Source: Ampullaceana balthica (lineage: Eukaryota; Mollusca; Gastropoda; Lymnaeidae). From it: a stretch of 64,000 nucleotides of DNA. The translations under genes were made by a program, and so were the position numbers. Every line of letters starts with the position of its first letter. Within the stretch, counting starts at the first letter, position 1. The notes below the pieces were generated by a model. It made no database searches. It saw nothing but the letters and a program-made list of their open reading frames with translations, and was not told the DNA's origin. Shown piece by piece: positions 34,099-46,081 of the stretch. Location of the stretch: assembly GCA_944989445.1 (NCBI GenBank), contig CALYLW010000539.1, positions 417,058-481,057 on the forward strand. The letters are read 5' to 3'.

Positions 34099-34745
34099 TG
34101 TAACTATCGGTTGTGAGTTACTTGAATGCATGTCTTGTCATGCTACTCACACCAGTGAGAAAATATAGTTATAATTATCAATTTGACCAAAATATCGGAC
34201 ATTCGCGTGTTTCCCCTTGACTCCAAAGAGCCTACATGTGGTAGACGTCTTATTATACAAGAATATGTTTTTTAAAGTATGAAATTTATGTTAATCTTCT
34301 TATGGTGGCCAATGAAATGAAGTATACGAAGTTCGTTTTAGTATTAAAGGAAGCATATTAAGTGATTTTATTATGTATGACTGGAAAGCCAATTAACAAA
34401 GAATTTAAATCTAGCTTAGCAATGTTTTTAATTTGTATTTTTTTTAAATTGAAAAAGGACTATATCCATGTCGAAATGGCAATTTCAGTTTAAACCAACT
34501 TTATCCGTTTAATTTAATGACATTGCGCTTTCGTGTTAGATTTCAGGTAATTAAAAATATAAGGCATTCCTCTATGAAAAATACTGATATATTCTATTCT
34601 CAAAAATATTAGTAATCAAATCCACTTCGATAGTTTGTCCAATTATTCGCCATATTAATAAATACTCTTCATTATCGTAGAAAACAACAGTATTCATTCA
34701 TTTATTTATACAGCCACCCTTTGTTAAGCTTTCCAAATTTACTCA
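34099..34745. other. AT-rich stretch, nothing recognised
   Basis: No gene or repeat supported. Confidence 0.45.
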
Positions 34746-34985
34746 AACGGCGCCTTGCGTCTTAATCTGCTTGTAGTGTGTCTGCGTGTCTTCCAGTGCA
34801 CGCGTGTCAGGATCCACGCGCGCGTGCCTGTTGCGGGCCCGTGAGTCTGTTTTCCTGTGCGCGTCCTGCGATCAAGTGATTTCTTTCATACACGACCGAC
34901 GCTGCCAGGGGCTCTGCCCAATCTCTGCATCAGGAAGGTGGCCAATGTTTAGGTTAAGCACAGGCTCCCCTCTGTCTTAAACTTT
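34746..34985. other. CpG-rich island-like patch
   Basis: CGCG-rich words (CACGCGTG, CACGCGCGCGTGCC, GCGCGTCCTGCG) stand out from AT-rich surroundings. A plus-strand frame of 64 codons covers it but has no family match by eye. It could be a promoter or exon edge, or a GC-rich transposon interior. Confidence 0.3.
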
Positions 34986-35865
34986 CACTTACCTCATTGT
35001 ATACGCATCCCAGCTTTATCGTCTTGGCGACCTGCTTGAAAAAATAATCTTTTTTTTTAAATTGCCTGGTCAGTTTTTTTTAAACACTAGGTGCCACCCT
35101 TATCCCCACCCCCACCTACAAGAAAAGATTTCAGGATGGGGTGGGAATGGTTTGTTTAATTTATTTAGGGGTCACATAAATAATGGCGGTTCTCAGATCA
35201 CAGAGCCTAAGGAGTCGCCAGGCTGTAGCTACGTTTTAACGATTATTATTGTTGAGCTTTGTTCTATTGCCCGCAGTAAATTGGGGAACGAATCGGTCAA
35301 TTAGTTTTATTCACTGTCAGTTCAAAGATGGGGGTCTTATTTCCTTGGCCTTAGATTTCTTTTTAATAGGGCAATCAGGAACTCGTTTCGTAGCGGTTTG
35401 TTCAGCGGTCTGTTCACCAAATGCATAATACAGGTTTATTCTTTTCAAACGTAGGTACATTTGATTTTTTAAAATATCTTTTCACAATTTTTGAATATAT
35501 TTGACATATAACTAGGACAGCTCATTATAATAACGATCGTTCTATTTATATGTATTCATTTTCTTACAAAGTAGCCATCATTTTTAAGGGAAATTTCTTA
35601 GATAAATATATTAGAAAAGTACCTATTATTATTTTCAAAAACTAACATCTGCTTCTAATTGATGAGATACAAACTAAGCCGACCAAAAGAGGAAAAGACT
35701 CTATCATGTAATTCGAAATTGTTAATTTAAATATAAAAAAAAGAAACCTTAAAACTGCCGATTCTCAATTGATAAAACATATCAATGATAAGGACGGAGA
35801 ACGGTGTGAGAGAAAACTAGAAGCCATGTCTTCATCAGCAGCACAATGTGAATTAAACTACTGGC
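34986..35865. other. Intergenic stretch, nothing recognised
   Basis: AT-rich with no supported gene. Confidence 0.45.
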
Positions 35866-35875
35866 AGACGAGTGC

Positions 35876-36078
35876 AAGGCACAGCCCAGGGAGGAAGGAA
35901 AAGAGGCAGACAAAGGAAGAGATGGGAGGACTATATCAAAGAGTGGACCGGCCTGTCATTCAGCGACTCTCAAAAGGCAGCACAGGACCGGAACAAATGG
36001 CGTGAGATATATGTGTGCAGTTCACGATGGTGCCCCAACGACCCAATGACGGGTTAGCTAAGGGATAGTTCAAGTTCA
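35876..36078 (+). pseudogene. Non-LTR retrotransposon ORF2 tail with 10-bp target duplication
   Basis: Same family as 24202-24474: GRKRGRQRKRWEDYIKEW, WTGLSFSDSQKAAQDR and WCPND, with a stop near 36057 and a GTTCAA-type 3' end. The decamer AGACGAGTGC flanks it on both sides (35866-35875, 36079-36088), which marks it as a 5'-truncated retrotransposition event of about 203 bases. Confidence 0.87.
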
Positions 36079-36088
36079 AGACGAGTGC

Positions 36089-36719
36089 TGGAGTAAATTT
36101 TGCTACAGGTAAACTTAAGTGTGGAGTCGGATATTTCATACCGTACGTCCCCACCGCAGAGTCACATCACCACCCATACTCCACGGCCCTGCCTCTTCAC
36201 GCCACTGCCACACTCCACCTTCCTAGCGCCACCCAACCAATCTACCGCCGCCACCACACAACAACCACATTTCACCGCCCTGCCCACACCACTACATTTC
36301 CGCTCACACATATCTCACACATCAACAGGTTCCATCACAGTATAACTTGTACCAGGCATCTTTCATCGCCTCCCACAACTACGCCCTACCACCGATGTAC
36401 ATGATGTCCCCCCCACCCACCCCATCTCTCTCTACTCCTTCTACCCTTACACAAGGATCCATGTCTTAACCAGCGGTTGCCAAATCATTTTTTAACTAGA
36501 CACTTCACTTCGAGTTGTTTGCCTGGCGATACACAAAACCTGCCACAAAGTATCCAGTGTCCTGGCTTTTAGCTGCATGCGGTAATATCCCTTGCAGATA
36601 ATTTATTCCGGTACCATTTCGCAGACGACTGAAACATTCAGTGACGTCAGTCACATGTTTGAGTACCTCCATTTTGAAGTGTGTTAAAGACAACCATTTT
36701 GAAAGCAGCTTTTGCTGTA
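36089..36719. other. Intergenic stretch with C-rich segment
   Basis: A CACC/CCAC-rich segment spans about 36150-36430. The proline/threonine-rich open frame here is compositional. Confidence 0.45.
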
Positions 36720-36734
36720 CGCTACCGTCATCCT

Positions 36735-36915
36735 TACACCGTTGCTACATAACCCAAATTGTACCTTACCTCAACCAACGCTACCTAGACCGATCACACC
36801 TAACATTTGACTGCAGCTACCTAAACCAATTGTACCTGACGTCAGAACAACGTTACCTAAACCAATCGTACCTTACATTAAACAACCGCCACCTAATTAT
36901 ATCGTACTTACCTTA
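36735..36915. repeat. Degenerate CTACCTA/GTACCTTAC repeat
   Basis: Words GCTACCTAGACC, GCTACCTAAACCAA, GTTACCTAAACCAATC and GTACCTTAC recur loosely. Probably a decayed tandem array of short units. Confidence 0.5.
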
Positions 36916-37074
36916 GACTAATTATAGCCTTCACTTTGTTAGGTCCTACAATACAACTCAGGAAGAACACACGGTGTGCTATAAAAACACGCCAAAATAT
37001 TTTTATTACTCAATTATCTGCCACTTTTCTTACTTGCGAGATTTGTTTTACATACTCAAAATCACTTGAATTAA

Positions 37075-37715
37075 GAAATTGTGGGGCGGGCGCTTCTGAG
37101 GTTTAACATATGCAGTTCACTCATTCTCTCACTTATAGATCTCGCTTTTGCCTTCTAAATTATAGGACTTATAATACTATACTAAACACCCGCCACACGT
37201 TTGTAGTCATATTAAATCAAAGTACTTGAATTTATAAGTTTTAAATTAGTTTCTTCTTTTTAGTCCACTTATAAAAAACGTAGTTGTTAAAAATCCTTTT
37301 TTTACCTTTATTTTTTAAAATTCTTTTTAGTCCACTCATAGCAACATGGTTTTTTAAAATCTTTTTTTTTACCTCTATTTATTTTACCAAACACCTCGTC
37401 AGCGCCCGCCCAACGTTTTAATAACACAGCGATGAGGTCACGGTGTGAACTCGGCACGAGAAATGTAACAACAGCAGACGGATACAGATGCTTATATAGA
37501 GATAAATTTAAAAATGCATTAATATAATTACGGTACATTCGATCGATCTGAAATTTTGATACAATGTATTGTCATCCAAGATCTATCTGTGGTAAAATTT
37601 TGAGCTCTCTAGGACCATCAAAAGTTGTTTAATGCTACGTTGGCAAATTTGAAAAATTGCGGACAGACAGACACGAAAGCAAGTATATAAAAACGTGGTA
37701 AAAACAACGTCTGTA
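37075..37715 (+). repeat. Dispersed fold-back repeat, copy 2
   Basis: Matches parts of 1023-1690, some direct (37085-37300 with CTTATAGATCTCGC, GTAGTCATATTAAAT and AAGTACTTGAATTTATAAG) and some inverted (37380-37700 with ACCAAACACCTCGTCAG, AATGCATTAATATAATTACG, GATCGATCTGAAATTTTGAT, GGACCATCAAAAGTTG and GCGGACAGACAGACACG). The middle also shares AATGCATTAATTTAATT-like words with the head-motif elements, so this is a related or composite family. The tail has GACA repeats. Confidence 0.7.
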
Positions 37716-38384
37716 GGCCCAAAGAAACGCAGACAAGCTGATCCTTTAAGATTTGCTTGATATTAGAAAACTATATGGCTAGTTTCGGTATAAGAAGTTT
37801 AAATTCCGGGATTAAAAACAGGATTTTAAGAGCACCGGTCACAAGACTAATCTTATAGTAGGTCCGTGTAATTTTAAAACCATATCACGTGCAGGCCTTG
37901 TGTGTAAGGAGAAAAAATAAACGGCCTTTGTTGTCAAAAGAACACACAACAAACACTGGGTGTTGAAAGAACATATGATATATAGGACGCTGTAGTATAA
38001 AAAAGACGCGTATGAGACGCATTTGATGTAAATTTTCTTGGAATATTCCAAGATGCAATTATTTTAATTAAAATATAAATACTAACCATCAAACGAATTA
38101 AGCAATCCAAATTTTGTTGTGAAGCTCTTAAATTTATACGGTCTATTTTATTACATAATACAAACAACAAAGATGAATCGAGTAACTTTTTTTGGCTACT
38201 TGTTTCTGCTGGTTTCTTGTGTTAGCGTACCCCTGCTATCGGATGACTAGTTAATATTCGGTTAGACTGATACAATCATACAGTTGTATAATAATAATAC
38301 AAAAAATAAGTTTAATAATAATAAATAGTAATAACATGTATAAAAATAATAATTTGATAATTTATATAGAGTAGTAGGCCTACC
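37716..38384. other. Intergenic stretch, nothing recognised
   Basis: AT-rich with short AATAAT runs at about 38288-38340. No gene supported. Confidence 0.45.
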
Positions 38385-38387
38385 CCA

Positions 38388-38757
38388 GTTAAGTCATTAA
38401 ACCTTGAAACACTAGAGGATAGAAGAACCAAAAGCAAAGTAGTAATCATACATAAAGCAATTAATTCTAATTTAGAAATACAACACAAAGATAACTTAAT
38501 ACAACCCTCAGATAGACATAAGGATAAAAACACCTTTCTTATTCCGTATGCAAGAACAAACACATACAAGTTTTCCTTCTTCCCGTCCGGAATTCGGGCG
38601 TGGAATGGGTTGCCTGAAGAATCCAGGAAAACCAACACTTTATCAACATTTAAATCTCTAATAAAAATGCAGGACTAAACACAAACCATAGATAAGCGTA
38701 GGACGCAATAATCTTCTGTATAGAAGGAGCGTCTGTAAACAGATAAGATAAGATAAA
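38388..38757 (+). pseudogene. Non-LTR retrotransposon 3' end with intact ORF terminus
   Basis: Plus-strand copy of the family at 18.5 and 21.2 kb. The frame is uninterrupted over about 95 codons from LETLEDRRTKSKVVI through RTNTYKFSFFPSGIRAWN and GLPEESRK to MQD and a stop at 38676-38678. It is followed by the short 3' untranslated region and a GATAAGATAA tail. FFP.GIR.WN.LP is the usual end of this polymerase type. The 21.2-kb copy is frameshifted exactly here. Severely 5'-truncated, so it cannot be active. Confidence 0.88.
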
Positions 38758-39514
38758 TCCACTGGGCTAACATCGCTTTGCATAAAATTGGTAACATATA
38801 ATTATTAATTCATTCGTTATAAAAATGTATATCCTAAATACAACATATAATTACATTAAGATGAATATAATCTACGTTAATCCTTTAAAGAATTTTTTTT
38901 AAAAAAATATCTGTTTAAATTTGAAAGTAATGTTTAAAGAGATGCGACCCTAGTGCATGTGGACGCCGCGAATTCAATCTTCAAATTCGTCATCAACAAT
39001 TGGACAAGCTTGTGTTTCGAACAACTCGTGACCAGAGGCCGTTTCCAAAAAAAAATAAAAAAAAATAAACAAATAAAAAAAAATCAATAAAAAAAAATAA
39101 ATCATTTGATAAATCCAAAACATTGTAGTGATCATTGTATTAATTGATATTGCAGAGAGAATAATAACTTGTCATTAAGCATCTTAAGATGGTATCACAA
39201 ACAAATTGTCGGGATAATCAAAGTACTGGAGCAGAGGTTTTCAGGTTCATGGAAAGTGACGTAAGAAGGCTGCGGCAAAACGGTACCCGGATGAAAGAAT
39301 ATTTAATCATCGAGGTTCTCAAGTTTTCGTTACTAGTGGACACATGAAATTAAATGTGTCACGAATTCCATTACAATGGAAAAATACGTTTTGAAAGATT
39401 TAGTCGCCAGAATTCACAATACTTTATAACGTTTTTTTTCAATTAATAAAGGCAATACTCTGGTTCTACGTGATTGTTGTAACTGATTGCAAACGCACTA
39501 TCTAAGCCACTGAG
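38758..39514. other. Intergenic stretch, nothing recognised
   Basis: AT-rich, with AAATAAAA runs at about 39050-39105. No gene. Confidence 0.45.
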
Positions 39515-39518
39515 GGGC

Positions 39519-39968
39519 CATCCGTAATTTTTTTTCTCACACGATTTTTGCCGATTTTCATCCCCCCCCCTGCCACCTCGTGACGCGTCGTCAGAAAAAC
39601 TTAGACCCCCCTCAAATATGACGTCACAAAGCTAAGCGCCCCCCCCCCTTTAAAAGCTGTATTTTCTATTTGAAAAAGAGCATGTTTCTGATCACTTTTT
39701 TGTCATTTAAGTATATATTAAGTGTAAGGTAGCACTCTAATATCGCAACATGCGTGAAGCCATGAAAAACGTCATCAAATAAATTGCAAGAAATAAAATA
39801 TTTAAATGGTACTTTTGTTTAAAGTTGCGAGTTTTGATGTGACGTCACGTTTCTTAAAAACCCCCCCCCCTCTTTTTTTTACCTCTCGTCACACATCGTC
39901 ACAATTGTCTGGATCAACCGTCCTTTTTTTTTATATTAGTTGCGTGGCGTCATTTATGGACGGCCCCT
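39519..39968. mobile_element. GGGGCC(A/G)TCC inverted-repeat element with 3-bp duplication
   Basis: Left end GGGGCCATCCGTAA and right end (complement) GGGGCCGTCCATAAATGACG. The trinucleotide TGA sits outside both ends. Paired subterminal blocks contain TCGTCACA/GTGACG and C-runs. The interior is non-coding. The 3-base flanks would suit the PIF/Harbinger type, but this assignment is tentative. Confidence 0.7.
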
Positions 39969-40495
39969 GAATTATAAATTATTGTTAGTTGATTCTATTT
40001 TCGACTGGAGGTTTGTAATGATAATTTGCTAAGTAATATACAAAATTCCATTAAAACAAGACAAGAAATGTCAAGTCTGAAAGATTAAACATCTGAAGAA
40101 TTTTTTTTTCTTTTTACTTTTTTTCTCTTTTTCTTCTTCTTTTCCTTTTTTTACATCACCAGGCTACACCGGATGCCGGTAGAGAAACTCTAGTATCTAC
40201 CCCAATGATTGTACATGAGATAAAGGGAAGTCATTTCAAACATTAAAGAAAAAAAGAGTATCTCCATCAAGTTGGCAGAGTTGTCGCGGCGTAACCAAGA
40301 CTGACTGCCACAGATAGTTGTGACGTAATTGGAACAAACTGTTTCCTGTAAGAATTTTTATTTTAAAAAACTTGATTAACTGGGTTAGGTGTTATAAAGG
40401 AAAAAAGATGGGGGGGGGGTTAAGAAGCTGTTAAGAAAATGACGCAACTAAATGTTAAAAAACGAAACAACTGAAATGAATACGGTAAATTTAAT
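39969..40495. other. Intergenic stretch
   Basis: Pyrimidine-rich patch at about 40100-40155. No gene. Confidence 0.4.
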
Positions 40496-41070
40496 TCTAC
40501 AGCACCAAGTAAGACTATAATCATACAGCACCAATACGGCACCAAGTAAGACTATGAATTTAATCATACAGCTACCAAGTAAGACTATGATAATACAGCA
40601 CCAAGTAAGACTATTAATCATACAGCACCAAGTAAGACTATAATCATACAGCACCAAGTAAGACTATAATCATACAGCACCAATACGGCACCAAGTAAGA
40701 CTATGAATTTAATCATACAGCACCAAGTAAGACTATGATAATACAGCACCAAGTAAGACTATGAATTTAATCATACAGCACCAAGTAAGACTATAATCAT
40801 ACAGTACCAAGTAAGACTATAATCATACAGCACCAAGTAAGACTATAATCATACAGCGCCAAGTAAGACTACGCCTACAGCACCAAGTAAGACTATGCCT
40901 ACAGCACCAAGTAAGACTATGCCTACAGCACCAAGTAAGACTATGTCTACAGCACCAAGTAAGACTATGCCTACAGCACCAAGTAAGACTATGCCTACAG
41001 CACCAAGTAAGACTATGCCTACAGCACCAAGTAAGACTATGCCTACAGCACCAAGTAAGACTATGCAAAA
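40496..41070. repeat. 24/26-bp minisatellite
   Basis: All units contain ACAGCACCAAGTAAGACTAT. Left units (40496-40860) carry AATCATAC or TTAATCATAC linkers of variable length, giving 26 to 33 bases. Right units (40868-41066) are a homogeneous 24-base form with GCCT. Frames of 61-86 codons through the 24-base part (SLTWCCRH and APSKTMPT) are artefacts. Confidence 0.96.
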
Positions 41071-41780
41071 TACAATTTAACACATCTAAAATGTGTAAAT
41101 GTGTACAATATTTACAAAATTAAAAATGTATAAATATTTTATCTCTGCCCCTCAAGGCAATAATAAATGATATATTAAATTTAAAAAAAGGGGTGTAATC
41201 ACATACACAGGTTTCTCCTGAGCCTAAAAAAGATAAAAGTAAAGTGAATTTTCAAGTTCCTTTAAAATCAGCTCAAGAAATTTTCACGAAGTGGTCGGCG
41301 ACGATATTATTTGCGTTTTCCGCGTTGAGATCTGAGGCAGAATATCAACTGATGAAAAATATGGGATCTAGTCAGATATGTTTAACAGATCGTTTTTAAA
41401 GATAAATATGGGCCCGAGTGTCAAAGAAGATCGGCGCTTGCCTTATCATGTAAAGGGAGACGGTTCAAGTCCAAGCGGAAGGGATTTTTTTGTGGGCATA
41501 ACATACTCATCTACTAACGGTATTTTAAATTTATTGTTATCTCTAAATTGCTCATTGAATGGTTCTAGATTTGTGATCCTTCAAATTACTAAATACTAAC
41601 TACAAAATTAAAATAGAATTTTTTTTAATTTATATATTTGGTGTTTATTCAAAATGATATTTGTGATCAATTAACAACAACAGCTCAATTAAAAAAAATG
41701 CAGCGATCAATGAATAGATGTGTGGGTATAAAATATAAATTAACTTGCAATATTTTTTAGTAGTCTTCGTAGCTTAAGTG
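41071..41780. other. Intergenic stretch, nothing recognised
   Basis: AT-rich with no supported gene. Confidence 0.45.
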
Positions 41781-41781
41781 A

Positions 41782-41856
41782 CAGGATACCCCATATATTA
41801 TGTCCTTATCTGATTCAGTAAATCAGATAATAGGCCGTACTATATCTGGTATCCTG
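41782..41856. other. 75-nt hairpin (MITE-like or pre-miRNA-like)
   Basis: CAGGATACC at the left pairs with GGTATCCTG at the right. The inner stem TTATCTGATT pairs with AATCAGATAA around a CAGTA loop, and the middle of the stem pairs imperfectly. Size and shape suit either a tiny fold-back element or a small-RNA precursor; the sequence alone does not decide. Confidence 0.6.
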
Positions 41857-43827
41857 TTATGGCCCGAGAAGCCGAAATTAAACAAATGAATCACTCAAAT
41901 AAAAATATAAAAAAGTAACGGCCACCCAACTATCTGGCAATATGTACAGCATTAGCTGGCAGCTAATTGACAGAATGCCGAGACGTAATCTCCTACTCAA
42001 GAGCTGACAACCTGCGATATCATGCAGCTTGCTTACCTCCCGCCACTTGCTGCTACTGGTGAGCTTGGTCATGACGTAATGTTTTAATGGAGATGAGTTG
42101 ACGACGTAACGTGATTTTTTAAAAAAATATTTGTTTCCTTGATGAACGTAGCTAGTACAGTTGCACTCTCCGTTTGTCTTCTGGAGGCGTTACTTATTTC
42201 AATGATCTTGATTTAATTTTTAAAGAACAATAATTTACATATATTGGTATGAACAAATGTGAAAGACAGGGTTTGCTTTCATTAAATTTTGATTTATCGC
42301 TGAAAAGCTCTCAAGATCCCTCGATTGTTTAGTAATTTTTCTGAATAATTTTTCAATTTTTTTCCATTGCATTAACACAGTTTCAGATACACGAATATTT
42401 ACAGCTTCATTGCATACTAGTTCCAATAGTTACTTGGAAGAGCCTAGGTTCGATGGTGCATTCGTGCCATATCTTCTCTCTCTCTCTCTCCAGTGGTAAA
42501 AAATCCTCCTTATGACAACTTCACAATCAACAAATTCACAATATCAGGTACAATTATCAGCAAGTTTATTCTGTTGTCTAGGAAATAAAGCTCTATACAT
42601 CGAATGTCTACGTCCACACGTCACATCGTTCTACAATAGAAGCACCAACTTGACAATACTAAATATCTTGCCGTATCCTGGCTTACTTTCTAATCACTTT
42701 TAATAAAGTGGTCACCCAACTGACACTAACACTTGTCTAGGACACACTGACTGACCAGGACTATGACTTGACACACCAAAACCAGCCGCAGATCTTCCTT
42801 TCTCCCGAGCTATAACCTCCCCCCCCCTCCCCTTCCCCCCCTCCCCTCCCCCCCACACACACCAACCTCCATGAGGAAGCAACTCAATCCAACTTTTTAC
42901 CAATTCACCACCTCCCAAATGTGTCAACCACAACTCGACCACACTCGCAAAACTTGTTCAGGACGTCCATCAAACACACGGTCATATCGTTTAAACGGAG
43001 ACTTTTTCCGAGAAAATGATTCTGCAGTCAATCCCCTCTCGGATGTCATTCACCTCAAACATTGACATCGAAATACTGTTGGTGTGGAAGATATTGAAAA
43101 TATCCCGCAACGTCAATTGTAATTATTCATTGTAAAAATGTATTAATAAAAGCCATAATTAATTGTACGTAGCTGGTTCCTGGAGGTGAGGCCATTGATT
43201 GCAATTTCATCTCAAATTGTAGAAGGAAAAAAAAGTAGAACGGGTTTTTATCTTAATGTAGGTGCATTTTCAATGAAAATGGTGAATATAAAATATAAAC
43301 GCATTCCCTTCTGAAAGTTACTTGGACGAATGGGCACAAGAAGAAGTCATTTGACGAGCGCTGCTTTGAATCAGCTTCACCAAATATGTGGAGCGGTCTT
43401 CTGAATTTTTTGTTGTTGAAAAAGTAAGAAAACAAAGACAATTTAAAGAAAACATTTAAAGACATTTAAAATGTTTTTTTTTAACATTAAAGCGCAAAGC
43501 AGGCTGGAATAGAAAGCCATCATCACTTACATCACCATCATCATCACCGTCATCATCATTTATAAGGATAGCTAATTCAATAGTGCACTCGCCTCACAAG
43601 CTGAGGCCGTTGCCTCTAGCCCACTCTAAGCAAAAATAAAAATATTGATGAATGACGATTGGTATAGCGTCGAACACCTGATTTGGAGAGGATATGGGCG
43701 CCGCCAAGTTTACCAAGCCTAGAGAAAGTTGTAATGGAACATTAGAACCCAATACGACCACGAGATCATGGGAGGGGGGGGCGGGAAACGTCTATATGTT
43801 ATAATTATTATATTATTTAATATACTA
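41857..43827. other. Long unassigned stretch
   Basis: No gene recognised. Contains a TC run at 42474-42491 and a C-rich block at about 42809-42853. Open frames of 60-76 codons show no family resemblance by eye. Confidence 0.45.
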
Positions 43828-44470
43828 GTTTGTGCTGCGGCGCCGTGGCGCCTGCGGCGCCCCCCCCCCATTTTTTAAGGGCGCCTACGGCGCCCACCTT
43901 TTTCAAAAGCCCAACTAACTTGTCCTTGTATGATAAATACGTAATATTAAACTTTCTTAAATGTACACAAAGTATTTTATAATATTTATTTAAATATGTC
44001 AAAAGCCCAAGTAACTTATCCTTGTATGATAAATACGAAATATTCCTGAAATGTACATTTTTAGTTAGTGCGCCTATGGCGTCCACTTTTTTCAAAAGCC
44101 CAACAAACTTGTCCTTCTATGATAGATACGTAATATTAAACTACCTTAAATGTACACAAAGTAATTTTAAATTTAGGTTGTAGGGCGCCTACGGCACCCA
44201 CTTTTTTTTTATGTCAAAAGCCCAAGTAACTTATCCTTGTATGATAAATACGAAATATTCCTGAAAATTAAACAAAGGATTTATATAATAATTTTTACAG
44301 TGCTATCACCACACGATTTTTAAACTAATTTTAGAAAGCAGCGCACCAAATTACTGCACCAGAAAATAACTATTTGAGTCAATCAGCACTGCTTACAACG
44401 CAAAATTTTAAAAAAGCAGAGTGATGTCCCTCAGCGTTAGGCATCAGCGATAATTGAGCGTAAATATATA
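43828..44470 (+). repeat. GGCGCC-palindrome repeat, copy 2
   Basis: Begins TGTGCTGCGGCGCCGTGGCG. Monomers with CAAAAGCCCAA at about 43905, 43999, 44093 and 44215 alternate with GGGCGCCTACGGC-type words, followed by the CACCACACGATTTTTAAAC segment. This copy lacks the roughly 325-base insertion present at 2333-2657. Confidence 0.8.
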
Positions 44471-44471
44471 A

Positions 44472-44920
44472 TAACTAGGTTGTGCTGCGGCGCCGTGGCA
44501 CCTGCGGCGCCCACTTTTTTCAAATGTCCAACTAACTTACCCTTGTTTGATAAATACTTAATATTGAACATACTGAAATGTACACAAAGTATTTTATAAT
44601 AGGGATTGTAGGGCGCCTACGGCGCTCACTGCAGCTGTGGGGCGCCTACGGTGCCTACCCTTTTTTGTCAAAAGCCCAAGTAACTTATTATTGTTTGATA
44701 AATACGAAATATTAAACTTGCTGAAATCTACACAAAGTATTTTATAATTATAAATCATCAAATTATATTTTTACATCGTTCCCTTTTCAAAAATTAAAAT
44801 ATAAGCTAAAACAATGATGTCATATAATATAATTTTTTTTACAGCGCGTCTTTAATTTATAATTATTTTGCACACCTTTTTGCGCGTCTTTCGATGCACG
44901 CCTTGTATTAAAATATAAGC
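44472..44920 (+). repeat. GGCGCC-palindrome repeat, copy 3
   Basis: Restarts with AACTAGGTTGTGCTGCGGCG immediately after copy 2, so the copies lie head to tail. It contains GGGCGCCTACGGCGC twice and then AAAATATAAGCT, TGATGTCATATAAT and TTTACAGCGCGTCTTTAAT, which also occur near 48.1 kb. Confidence 0.8.
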
Positions 44921-45128
44921 TCAAAAAATGACGTCATAGCGTTCCACATCCTTCCAGCCAGCCAGCCAGTGACTTCGACTATTATATTGTATATATATAA
45001 TTTTCACAAATGTGTAAGACAACTTCATTACTTTTTTTCGTGCCAGATTGTCTTGCCCGTTTACTTCGCCCCGGCCTGGTAACGTTCGACCATTTGTACT
45101 ACCGTACACATCTCCCTGTCTCACGAGC

Positions 45129-45286
45129 AATGTTCCCTCTAAGATTCGTTGGTCTGTGTGCAAAGTAAAAAAAACAAAAAAACAATTCGTTTGCGAAGTT
45201 GCACAGCATCTTTTTAATTCTAAACTGCTGCGCGGCGACTATAAAATATCTGCGTGGCTGAGAAACTAAACAAGAACATTGCTCCT
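45129..45286. mobile_element. CAATGTTCCCTCTAA-type short element
   Basis: Starts CAATGTTCCCTCTAAGATTC and ends AACATTG, with GTGTGCAAAG and TTGCACAGC inside. Related sequences start at 19743 and 47136. Terminal complementarity is limited to CAATGTT/AACATTG, and the flanking octamers agree only partly. Confidence 0.6.
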
Positions 45287-46075
45287 GACCACAATTTTTT
45301 TTTAAAGGTTCTTATCAGATTTGCGACGACGCAGCGCCAGACAGTACCGCAAATAAATCATGACGTCAGTCAGCGCCCCCCCCCTCCCATAATGCTGTGA
45401 AGTCGGTGACAGGCAAACAGGCCTGCCAGGCTTACCGTTTTGGCAGTGACACAGACGTGGCACCCGTGAACGGGCCGAGACAACGCCCCTGTCATTTTAA
45501 CACCGGGTCATCAAACAGTTGGCCTCACGCACGTGTCAACAGTGTGAGCAGACGACAGCACGCTAACGCGCACGCCATCCGACGCATGCCCGCCGGCCAC
45601 CATCACAGCTAATTGCCTCTGTGTAAAACACTCAACCATTTTTTGTGTGTGCCTGTGTATTATCAGCGGTTCTCGGCATTTAAATGGGTTTTACAGCACA
45701 CGAATTGGAAGAACGATTGAAAATGCCTTGGAACATAGTTAATTACTTTGGCTGAAAGTAAAAATGTATATCATAATGGATAAAACATTGAAAAGAATAA
45801 TGTGTGTTTAAAATTTATTATACATAATTTAGAATTTCAACAGTAGATTTAAAGTGGTTGAATTTAAATAAGGATAATGTTTACCTACGAATTTACTGAA
45901 GTTCTTAACATTACATGATCTCACACATTCGTCTGAAAGCCTATGGAACTGCACATGCCGTCTATCTAGCCTCACTAAACTATCCCAATCTATATGGCAT
46001 CTCTAATTTCTATGGCATCTAGAATGCTTTTGTCATCTTACCTCGATATAGCGTCTTACATCAGTGTAGTTTCTC
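45287..46075. other. Intergenic stretch with GC-rich island at 45360-45615
   Basis: The 45360-45615 part has many CG dinucleotides (ACGCGCACGCCATCCGACGC) and little repetition. A 71-codon plus frame covers most of it without a recognisable domain. It is a candidate conserved non-coding or exonic patch. Confidence 0.35.
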
Positions 46076-46081
46076 TCAATC

